Assembly (NCBI GenBank): GCA_016278505.1
Contig: JADQBQ010000017.1
Location: forward strand, 101,357 to 165,356
DNA from: Clostridiales bacterium
Lineage (GTDB): Bacteria > Bacillota > Desulfotomaculia > Desulfotomaculales > VENG01
Length of the DNA stretch: 64,000 nt
Direction of reading: 5' to 3'
Shown: positions 33,423-40,634 of the stretch, piece after piece
How the letters are laid out: every line of letters starts with the position of its first letter
Position numbering within the stretch: position 1 is the first letter of the stretch
The notes under the pieces: model-generated
What the model saw: only the letters and a program-made list of their open reading frames with translations
Databases searched by the model: none
What the model was told of the DNA's origin: nothing
Translations under genes and position numbers: made by a program

Positions 33423-36071
33423 TTAAATTATGCCTAATTCCCGCCCTCTCTTTATCGCCTGGGCACGATTCCTTACCATCAGCTTACTGTATATGTTAGA
33501 GGTATGACTTTTAACTGTATTCAGCGATACAACCAACTTTCGAGCAATTTCACTGTTATTTAAACCCTCAGACAGTAGGCTCAACACCTCGGTTTCTCTT
33601 TCGGTGAGTACCTTTATCGGCCTCAGAGATTCTTGCTCCCCGGAATTAGAAATCGTAGCGAGAAAAGAATCCTTAGTGAGTTTGAGCAGCAGACTCGCGT
33701 AGGAGGATAAAACATTCCCCTTGCTGCTTTGATTAGCTGAACCCTGCCGTTTGGCAAAAATCTCAAGCAGATTGACCATGGGCCTTCCCTCATCAATAAA
33801 AATGCGCAGACAACCGTCCTTTTCCCCCAGTGCCAGAGACCTTTCCAGTGACTTTATAGCTTTATCCACCTTTCCCTGCTCCCGGTAAGCAATTGCCTGC
33901 AGGTTTATAATTTCTATCGTGCTGAGTATACGCTCCTCATTTTCTGCAAAATCCAGAAGACGAGACAGTAACAACATTGCCCTGTCCAACTTACCTTCAA
34001 AAAGCAGGACCCGCACCAACGTAATTAATTGATATTCCATCCCTTCACTCAACCGGTCGTAAATAACTAAGTTATTCTCTTTCTCCCACCGGCTAATATA
34101 GCCTGTATCACCCGTTTCCAAAGCAAGTCGTACTCTAAAAGAGTCTATCACAGGCAACCAGTGAAGAACACTAAATTCCCGCGCCTTCTTTTCCGCCTCC
34201 TCGGGCAATTCAAAAGCTTCATCCGGCATACCCCGGGCAAGACTTGTTCGCGCCAGGTTTAACATACCCGGGATTACGATTCCAACCTCCCCTGTCTTTT
34301 CGGCTTCCCTCATACTACTCAACAAGAGGCGGTTTGCTACTTCCAGGTCATTAAACTCATAAGCTAATTCCCCGTTTACTTCTAAACTCCACCCGGCTAA
34401 ACTGCCCTGACCGATTCTGTCTATTATCTTTTGCATTTCCTGTACACAAGCTGCCGCCTGCTGCAATTCACCGGTGCGCCGCTGTAAATACCTGGCCCTC
34501 AACAACTGGGGAAGTCCTAAGTTTATTTGCACGTCAGGCCTCACCAGAGAACTTCCCTCAGAAAGGTGACGGTCTGCTTCTCTTATATGAGCAAGCATTT
34601 CATGTATATTGGGCGAGCTTATCTTGGCGCGAGCCATGGCAATTTCACCCAAAAATCTGCTACGGGCTTCCTGCGAAAACTTGCAATTCTTTCCCCTGCA
34701 TAGCTCCTCGGCCTTATCTAGTCTTTTTCCCGCTTGCTCCATGCGATAGAAAAAAGGCTTACTATTAGATAAAGCCAATGTCCATGCATGAAGCAGACAC
34801 AGGCCGGGATTCTCCTCAATAATAGCACAGGGCAGAGCTTCAATCATGTCTGACATTGTTTTCATATCTTTACATTGTAGCAGATATGCCCATTTACTCT
34901 GAATTAGTTTAGCAGCTTTAACATAATCGTTGCTTTTAAAAAAGTGATCTATTGCTTCCGGTATGTACCCGTTATTCTCGTACCACTCTCCGGCTAACCG
35001 GTGCAGCGTCGATAAATTATATTTTTTTTCGGCTGACAAATACCCGTATAAAAACTCTCGGAAAAGATGGTGGTAACGATAACAATTTCCTTCGGAATCC
35101 AACGTTATTATAAATGCATTGCTTTCAACCAGCTCTTGTAATATATACCTGCTATCTTTCCGCACGGTAACAGCATCACACAATTCCCACGTCAGTTGCT
35201 CCAATACTGATGTCTGCAACAAAAAGTCCCTTATACTTTCGGGCCACATATGGAAAGCTTCTTCTGCAAAATAAGAAACAATATGCCGGTTATTTATATT
35301 TAATTTAGACATATACCCTTTTTTGCTCTTATTATGGCGTAAAGAGTAAGCAATAACCTGCAACCCGGCCGGCCATCCCTCGGTTGTAAATTCCAACTTT
35401 TTTATTTCTTCCTCGTTGAGATCAACGTCTTTTTGTTTGAAAAAACAAGCTATTTCACCTGAAGTAAATTTTAATTCTTTAACGGTTAATTCTTTTAGAT
35501 CTCCGGCAATCAAAAATCTGGAAAGGGAAATGGGAGGTTTGACACGACTCATAATTAAAATATGTATACACGAAGGCAAGTATTTTATTAAAAGCGAAAG
35601 GCTGTCGTGAACAAAATCATCGGTGACAGCATGGTAATCATCCAGTATAAGACAAAAATCTTGCGAAACGTTAAATAGTTCATTAACTAAAACAGTAATA
35701 AATACTTCCGGTGATTGATTAACCAAACGCAAAGTACTCTGAACTCGGTCAGAAATACCCGGATTAACGATCTCAAGGGAAGCAACCAAGTAACTCCAAA
35801 AACGAAGGGAATCATTGTCGCCTGAGTCCAATGAAAACCAGGCCACTGGAAAATCAGCATTGTTGGCCCATTCTCCCGCCAGGGTACTCTTACCATAACC
35901 TGCCGGTGCAGTAATCACTGTCAACTTATTCTTAAACCCTTCGTCCAGTTCTCGCATTAAATACGGGCGGGAAATGACCGGCAAGCGGGTTTTGGGTATA
36001 TGCATCTTCGTCTTCAGCAGTATGGGTGCCAAGTTATTGTTGGTAGCAAGCTTTAATACCTTATTATCCAT
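33423..36071 (-). CDS. Large LuxR/MalT-type (LAL) ATP-dependent regulator
   Basis: An 882-residue regulator. The N-terminal STAND/AAA-like ATPase has Walker A TAPAGYGKSTLAGEWA near residue 55 and Walker B FCLILDDYH near 145. A long helical TPR-like sensor region lies at about 380-780, and a C-terminal LuxR helix-turn-helix has LTERETEVLSLLSEGLNNSE and LVVSLNTVKSHTSNIYSKL. Such LAL proteins are common cluster-situated activators of secondary metabolism and respond to small ligands. It is divergent from cysC and lies upstream of, and co-directional with, the precursor operon, but a strong terminator separates them. Confidence 0.9.
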   Translation of the reverse strand: MDNKVLKLATNNNLAPILLKTKMHIPKTRLPVISRPYLMRELDEGFKNKLTVITAPAGYGKSTLAGEWANNADFPVAWFSLDSGDNDSLRFWSYLVASLEIVNPGISDRVQSTLRLVNQSPEVFITVLVNELFNVSQDFCLILDDYHAVTDDFVHDSLSLLIKYLPSCIHILIMSRVKPPISLSRFLIAGDLKELTVKELKFTSGEIACFFKQKDVDLNEEEIKKLEFTTEGWPAGLQVIAYSLRHNKSKKGYMSKLNINNRHIVSYFAEEAFHMWPESIRDFLLQTSVLEQLTWELCDAVTVRKDSRYILQELVESNAFIITLDSEGNCYRYHHLFREFLYGYLSAEKKYNLSTLHRLAGEWYENNGYIPEAIDHFFKSNDYVKAAKLIQSKWAYLLQCKDMKTMSDMIEALPCAIIEENPGLCLLHAWTLALSNSKPFFYRMEQAGKRLDKAEELCRGKNCKFSQEARSRFLGEIAMARAKISSPNIHEMLAHIREADRHLSEGSSLVRPDVQINLGLPQLLRARYLQRRTGELQQAAACVQEMQKIIDRIGQGSLAGWSLEVNGELAYEFNDLEVANRLLLSSMREAEKTGEVGIVIPGMLNLARTSLARGMPDEAFELPEEAEKKAREFSVLHWLPVIDSFRVRLALETGDTGYISRWEKENNLVIYDRLSEGMEYQLITLVRVLLFEGKLDRAMLLLSRLLDFAENEERILSTIEIINLQAIAYREQGKVDKAIKSLERSLALGEKDGCLRIFIDEGRPMVNLLEIFAKRQGSANQSSKGNVLSSYASLLLKLTKDSFLATISNSGEQESLRPIKVLTERETEVLSLLSEGLNNSEIARKLVVSLNTVKSHTSNIYSKLMVRNRAQAIKRGRELGII

Positions 36072-36371
36072 TTTCCATCCCCTGGCTCAAGACTTTATTC
36101 TATTAATTTCCCTTAATTCATCATTTTTTCCTGCTCTTATATAATATATAGACAAAAACATTCCGGGGTCTTTTTTTATAACAAAAATCCCCCTTGGAAG
36201 AAAGGGGCAATGAACATCCAAAATCAGGTTTGCTTGAACCATCAATATTATGTAGAGCTATTGAACTCTTTGAATAGAAATATTAGACTACTCTTAGTAT
36301 TGCGTATCCTGCAGTCATGAGCACCTTTTACATGCAGGGACCCTGCCAAAAAACAGAAAGGAAACACCACT
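36072..36371. promoter_or_regulatory. Divergent intergenic region between the LAL regulator and cysC
   Basis: Exactly 300 bases without a gene. It holds a TATAAT-like run near 36137-36150 and a CCCC...GGGG hairpin at about 36189-36208 that may lie in the cysC leader. No recognised riboswitch is seen. Confidence 0.3.
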
Positions 36372-36914
36372 ATGACAGACCAGAAAGGCGTAACCGTCTG
36401 GTTTACCGGTCTTAGCGGAGCAGGAAAAACCACCGTGGCCAAAAAGATAGAAGAGCTCTTGGAAAAAGAAAACTTCCGTGTAGAAAGGCTGGACGGGGAT
36501 ATAGTCAGGACGTACCTCACCCGTGATCTAGGGTTTAGCAGAGAAGACCGGGACGAAAATATCTACCGCAATAGTTTTGTGGCTTTCCTGCTTACCAGAA
36601 ACGGGGTTATCACCTTATGCAGTTTTATATCGCCCTACCGTAAAGCCCGAAAAAAAGCCCGGAAACTTATCGGTAATTTTATTGAGGTATATGTCAATGC
36701 CCCCTTGGAAGTATGCCGGGACAGAGACATAAAAGGTCTTTATGCTAGGGCTGTTGCCGGAGAAATACCCCAATTCACCGGCATAACTGACCCTTATGAA
36801 CACCCGGTAAACCCGGAAATAGAACTGCGAACTGACCGGGAAACCGTTGAAGAAAGTGCAGCAAAGGTTATCAGTTATCTAAAGGACCATTCTTTTATAC
36901 AACTTAAATTGTAA
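36372..36914 (+). CDS. cysC: Adenylylsulfate (APS) kinase
   Basis: A 180-residue APS kinase that phosphorylates APS with ATP to give PAPS, the universal sulfate donor. P-loop GLSGAGKTT near the start, LDGDIVRTYLTRDLGFSREDR in the substrate region, SFISPYRKARKKAR and the late IPQFTGITDPYEHP all match CysC. AAAGGA precedes the ATG. Sulfate respiration consumes APS directly and needs no APS kinase, so a dedicated cysC beside a sulfotransferase-bearing RiPP locus points to sulfation of the product. Its 3' end is duplicated at 33190, and its stop overlaps that of the convergent permease. Confidence 0.93.
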   Translation: MTDQKGVTVWFTGLSGAGKTTVAKKIEELLEKENFRVERLDGDIVRTYLTRDLGFSREDRDENIYRNSFVAFLLTRNGVITLCSFISPYRKARKKARKLIGNFIEVYVNAPLEVCRDRDIKGLYARAVAGEIPQFTGITDPYEHPVNPEIELRTDRETVEESAAKVISYLKDHSFIQLKL

Positions 36915-36924
36915 TGTAAAACGC
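36885..36924 (+). repeat. cysC 3' end, partner of the direct repeat at 33190
   Basis: Carries the intact cysC C-terminal codons plus the end of the convergent permease gene. TTATACAAC-N12-GTA lies at 36895-36918. Confidence 0.7.
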
Positions 36925-38145
36925 CCCAACTTTAAGAAATATATAGACTACTGCCGCAACCGCCAGCCCGGCTAAAGACGCTACGTATTGTGGCGGTAAG
37001 AATATTTCAACTAAAATTGCAATACCAACGGCAATGAATGCAGAAATATTGATAGCAACTGCAGCTTTTTTATTGCCTACCACAAACAATTCGGCCAGAA
37101 CTACACCCAGTAGTGGAGCAAAAATATAGGACAGCAAGGTCAGCCATGATTCCAGATAATCAACAATTCCTGTCAACGCCAGCACTGTCCCCAAAACACC
37201 GCAAATGATCGTACTTTTCCACCGTTCCAACCGGGGGAATATATTCAGTAAGGCCATCCCGGAGGAATACAGTAGATTATGGTTGGTTGTCCAGTTGGCA
37301 AACAAAATAAATAACAGCGCCGGGATGCCCATACCCAGGTTTTGAACCACCAAAACGGGATTCCATTCGCCTGTGGCGATCACAGAATACATACCCAACA
37401 GCCCCAATAAAAATGACATAAGAAAGGTACCGGGAAAAGTGCCTAACCAGTTATGCAGATTATTACGTGCATATCTGGAAAAGTCCGAAGCGGCAAATGC
37501 TCCGGCTAAGAAACTTCCGATAATCAGATCAATACCTGCACCATATGAAAGCTTCCCGGAAGGTTGGTATGAACCACTTGTTACAGGCGGCATATGGTTA
37601 AATACCTTTAAAGCTAAAAATACACAAAAAACCCCTAAAAGGGGCACCATCAGGCGGTTAAACCAGCGCATTCTATGAAAGCCAGCCACCGCCGTGGAAG
37701 CATTTAAAAGACCCACAAGAGCGATAAAAAGTGGTAACATAAATAAACCAAGGTTATGTCCAAGCATTTCTGCCAAAGCCATACCTGTTAAAACAGTCAT
37801 AACGGCATACCAACCAAGTGTTGAAATTAACAGTGCCGCGGTGGGCAACCACTGCCCTAAAGGATTGCCAAAGACATGCCGGCCCATGATTACTGACGGA
37901 AAGCCTGTTCTCGTTCCGTAATAGCCCCCTAGAACAATCAGTATTCCCACTATAAAATTACCTAAAAAATTTATTTGGATTGCTTCGCCCCAACTGAACG
38001 CCGGAACCAGCAGCGCACCGACAATAAAAGAAGGCAGGCAGATGCTCACACCGGACCAAATAGTAAATAAGTCAAACCAGGTGGCTGTTCTTTCATCATG
38101 TGGAACTGAGTTTAAACCGTGCCTTTCCAGATTCAAAATAGACAA
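36904..38145 (-). CDS. NCS1-family cytosine/purine permease-like transporter
   Basis: A 413-residue integral membrane protein with 12 predicted helices. The N-terminal SVPHDERTATWFDLFTIWSG and the following VGALLVPAFSWGEAIQINFL, then GYYGTRTGFPSVIMGRHVFG, are typical of NCS1 cytosine/uracil/hydantoin permeases, which import nucleobases with Na+ or H+. A TTG start lies 13 bases after AAGGAG. It is divergent from the small LuxR regulator at 38274, a likely controller. Confidence 0.88.
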   Translation of the reverse strand: MSILNLERHGLNSVPHDERTATWFDLFTIWSGVSICLPSFIVGALLVPAFSWGEAIQINFLGNFIVGILIVLGGYYGTRTGFPSVIMGRHVFGNPLGQWLPTAALLISTLGWYAVMTVLTGMALAEMLGHNLGLFMLPLFIALVGLLNASTAVAGFHRMRWFNRLMVPLLGVFCVFLALKVFNHMPPVTSGSYQPSGKLSYGAGIDLIIGSFLAGAFAASDFSRYARNNLHNWLGTFPGTFLMSFLLGLLGMYSVIATGEWNPVLVVQNLGMGIPALLFILFANWTTNHNLLYSSGMALLNIFPRLERWKSTIICGVLGTVLALTGIVDYLESWLTLLSYIFAPLLGVVLAELFVVGNKKAAVAINISAFIAVGIAILVEIFLPPQYVASLAGLAVAAVVYIFLKVGAFYITI

Positions 38146-38273
38146 ATCTTTTGAGAAGCTCCTTTCATTTAAAAGGGAAAAACTATAAATATGTCCAATA
38201 CTACAGATATTATACTATACAGGAAAAATAAAGTTAACTAATTAGTCCCTTGTTTGAAAGAAGGAGAAGACTA

Positions 38274-39020
38274 ATGCTAAATACCCGCCAGTTTAAAATT
38301 TATGATAACCTGATCCGGCAGATCTATAGTTACTCCGGCATGGACAAAATAAATGCTACTGTACTGGACCACCTGTCGCTTCTGGTACCGCACGACAGTG
38401 CGGCTGTGTTCATGGTTAAGCCGGGAACGTACACTTTTGGCACCCCTTTTTTTTCCGGCCTTGATCCCGACTACTTTATACAATACCAGGAGTATTACGA
38501 AGAAAAAGACAAATACAAGCAAAGGGTTTTTGCCGGGGGTATAATCCCACCTGTAGATAAAAGCTCGGACTATTTCGATTACAAGGAATGGTCTAAAAAC
38601 GAACACCGCGTTGATTTCCTGCTGCCCCAGCGCATTTACCATATTGCCTGTGTACAGGTTTTCTATCTCCATCAACTGGTGGGAATGATATCACTGCACC
38701 GGGGTCCCAAAAGCCCTGACTTCAATAATGAGGAAATGGAACTCCTGAAAATGTTACATTATCACCTGAACAACGTTTTTGAAAAAGCTACCCTTATCGA
38801 AACAACTCCGGTTAACAACAAAGATAAACTGTCGAACATGTTCGGCCTCACCGGACGGGAATATGAAATTACATCATTAATTGCCCGTGGCAAAACAAAT
38901 AAAGATATAGCAAGAGACCTTTTTATCAGTGAAAATACTGTTAAAACCTATCTTAAACGAATATTTGTTAAAACCAAAGTAGCTTCCAGGGCGGAACTGA
39001 CGTTTTTGTTGCGGTTGTGA
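38274..39020 (+). CDS. LuxR-family transcriptional regulator with GAF-like sensor
   Basis: A 248-residue protein. The first 180 residues resemble a GAF-type ligand domain (LDHLSLLVPHDSAAVFMVKP). The C-terminal LuxR helix-turn-helix is clear: LTGREYEITSLIARGKTNKD followed by LFISENTVKTYLKRIFVK. AAGGAG lies eight bases before the ATG at 38274; upstream codons are probably untranslated. It is divergent from the NCS1 permease with about 130 bp between them and may regulate it. Confidence 0.88.
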   Translation: MLNTRQFKIYDNLIRQIYSYSGMDKINATVLDHLSLLVPHDSAAVFMVKPGTYTFGTPFFSGLDPDYFIQYQEYYEEKDKYKQRVFAGGIIPPVDKSSDYFDYKEWSKNEHRVDFLLPQRIYHIACVQVFYLHQLVGMISLHRGPKSPDFNNEEMELLKMLHYHLNNVFEKATLIETTPVNNKDKLSNMFGLTGREYEITSLIARGKTNKDIARDLFISENTVKTYLKRIFVKTKVASRAELTFLLRL

Positions 39021-39307
39021 AGGAGATGCTGAATTGTAAAGGAATACCTTCCCGCAAAAATACCAAAACCCGGCACATTGACAGGGGTAGGGAAAAAAGT
39101 AGATGCATTTGATTCAACCACTGGCAGGGAATTTCCATTTAATAATTTTCCCTGGCCCTTTACCAGCTGCATAGACCGGTGAATCCTCCAAAATCATGTT
39201 TCCCCCGGACCAGGCCAGGTAATCCCTCTCTAAAACCTTCCCAGACTCACACTTCCCATTATATTCCTGAAACCCCGAAAGATGTTAACCGGGAATACAA
39301 ACTCCTG

Positions 39308-39697
39308 TCATTTTGGCCCGTCACCTAGTCTCCAATAATCCCTTCTTCTAATGTTTGCAACCACTACATCCACATCCTTTTGCGTTACCGGCAGCACTAA
39401 ATAACCGCTGGCCCGTTCCTCAAAGGCCATAATTGCATAACTTTTTACACCCGAAATAAAAACAACCCGCGTTGCCGGAGATATCTTCAGGGTTGCCTTG
39501 GCCAAGGACAACCCCTCAAGCCCCGGACTGTCCACCCGGATAAAGGCTATATGCATCTTTCCTTTTTTCAGTTCACACAGGTAATCTTCACTCCGGTAAA
39601 AGCTGGTCACAGAATTTATATAACGATTTTCTTTTAGCAAGCGGGACAAGCATTTCAGGCAATTCCTATCGGTTACCATAACCATCGCATTATACAT
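39308..39697 (-). CDS. Degenerate receiver-domain protein
   Basis: A 129-residue stand-alone receiver-like fold. The layout follows LytTR-type receivers, but the phospho-acceptor position reads IAFIRVDSPGLEG instead of FLDIEMPELDG, so Asp is replaced by Arg. The conserved Lys before Pro is Leu (YLVLPV). It therefore cannot be phosphorylated in the usual way. The ATG is chosen from AAAGGATGA upstream. It is preceded by the 33-nt SARP-like promoter copy at 39728, and a truncated second copy of its 5' end lies at 43588-43719. A role as a phosphorylation-independent adaptor in the surface-protein regulon is inferred. Confidence 0.75.
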   Translation of the reverse strand: MYNAMVMVTDRNCLKCLSRLLKENRYINSVTSFYRSEDYLCELKKGKMHIAFIRVDSPGLEGLSLAKATLKISPATRVVFISGVKSYAIMAFEERASGYLVLPVTQKDVDVVVANIRRRDYWRLGDGPK

Positions 39698-39727
39698 TAG
39701 GGTCATCCTTTGCATACTCTTGCATTT

Positions 39728-39760
39728 ATTGTAAATTGGTCTACTAAACCACCACTAAAC
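39728..39760 (-). promoter_or_regulatory. SARP-like promoter/operator copy 1
   Basis: On the minus strand two GTTTAGT heptamers start 11 bases apart, and nine bases after the second lies TACAAT (-10). Copies 2 and 3 are at 43750 and 49469. Drives the degenerate receiver gene. Confidence 0.65.
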
Positions 39761-39769
39761 AAGATATAA

Positions 39770-39809
39770 GAAAAGCGCGCTCATTTGGTTCCCTCTGCGC
39801 ACGCTTTTC
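39770..39809 (-). terminator. Hairpin upstream of the receiver promoter
   Basis: GAAAAGCG(T)GCGC pairs with GCGCGCTTTTC around a long loop; TT follows on the minus strand. It may back up the terminator at 39877. Confidence 0.5.
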
Positions 39810-39876
39810 AGTACTTTATTCCTTTGTTTCAGCCATAAATCCGGCACAACGGCCCGCAAGAACATACCCTAAGTAT

Positions 39877-39907
39877 AAAAGAACAGCCGTGTCAAGGCTG
39901 CTCTTTT
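39877..39907 (-). terminator. Terminator of the frameshifted surface-protein gene
   Basis: AAAAGA(a)CAGCC pairs with GGCTG(c)TCTTTT; a T-rich strand follows in both directions. 30 bases after the stop at 39939. Confidence 0.7.
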
Positions 39908-39938
39908 ATCTCTATACTTTATATCAGAGTAATGCAAT

Positions 39939-40634
39939 CTATCTGGTTATGGTAATCAATTTAGTGGAAGCATCATATTCTACTTGTGCGCCCAAGGTTT
40001 CACTGACAAAGCGCAGCGGTACGAAGGTGCGTCCGGGCGGAAGTACGGCAGGAACGCTGTCGATAATCTGTTCCACCCCGTCAACCATAACACTTTTGGA
40101 GTCCAGCTTCAGAGTCATTGTTTTGCCGCCGTCTTCAACGGTTACGGTATGGTCAGCAGGCTCCCATTCCACTGCGGCCCCCAGGGCTTCACTGACGAAA
40201 CGCAACGGAACTAATGTCCGGCCGGCCTGTTCATCTACGTATGGCAGGGCATCCAGGCTATAAGGCCGGCCCTCCACTGTGGCTGATGTTTGACCGATGG
40301 TCAGGGTTATTATGCTGGCTTCGGTAATTGCATCTTTCTCGGTACCAAATACGGCAAACCTGGTCAGGTGATTCACACTGGTAACAGCGTAGTTCGTTTG
40401 TGTTTCCTCGCTGTATTCGGTAGTCGTCTCTAAGGCCACCCATTCTTCGGCTTCTTCATCGTAGTAATGAATAACCGGTTGCTCGTTTTCCGCCAGGTTG
40501 GCCGGGTCATAGGCTATTTTGACGAATATGGGGTTTTCACCGAAGTCACTGCTGCCGGTGGTGGTGATGTCATATATCTTACCGCATAATTTGACCCGCG
40601 TACCGGACGGTACAATTCTGTTTTCGACGGTCAA
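39939..40634 (-). CDS. C-terminal part of a frameshifted surface protein (copper amine oxidase-N repeats)
   Basis: This 231-residue frame continues the protein encoded at 40631-43540 after a single-base frameshift. It holds KLCGKIYDITTTGS, VIHYYDEEAEEWVALE and VTSVNHLTRFAVFG, then two copper-amine-oxidase-N-type repeats (RTLVPLRFVSEALGAAVEW, RTFVPLRFVSETLGAQVEY). The intact paralogue at 43930 has the same order without interruption. A TTG overlaps the stop of the first frame (TTGA), so limited re-initiation is possible. The repeats bind or stabilise cell-wall or self-assembled surface structures in other clostridia; the exact role is not settled. Confidence 0.7.
   Translation of the reverse strand: MTVENRIVPSGTRVKLCGKIYDITTTGSSDFGENPIFVKIAYDPANLAENEQPVIHYYDEEAEEWVALETTTEYSEETQTNYAVTSVNHLTRFAVFGTEKDAITEASIITLTIGQTSATVEGRPYSLDALPYVDEQAGRTLVPLRFVSEALGAAVEWEPADHTVTVEDGGKTMTLKLDSKSVMVDGVEQIIDSVPAVLPPGRTFVPLRFVSETLGAQVEYDASTKLITITR

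Noticed and set aside
38277-38675. 132-residue minus-strand frame within the LuxR regulator gene
   Set aside because: Entirely inside a well-supported gene, with no ribosome site or family match.
39030-39180. A plus-strand frame of about 48 codons (KEYLPAKIPKPGTLTGVGKK...) after the small LuxR gene
   Set aside because: It reads like protein but has no start codon other than ATT and no known match; it may be a decayed fragment, too weak to call.
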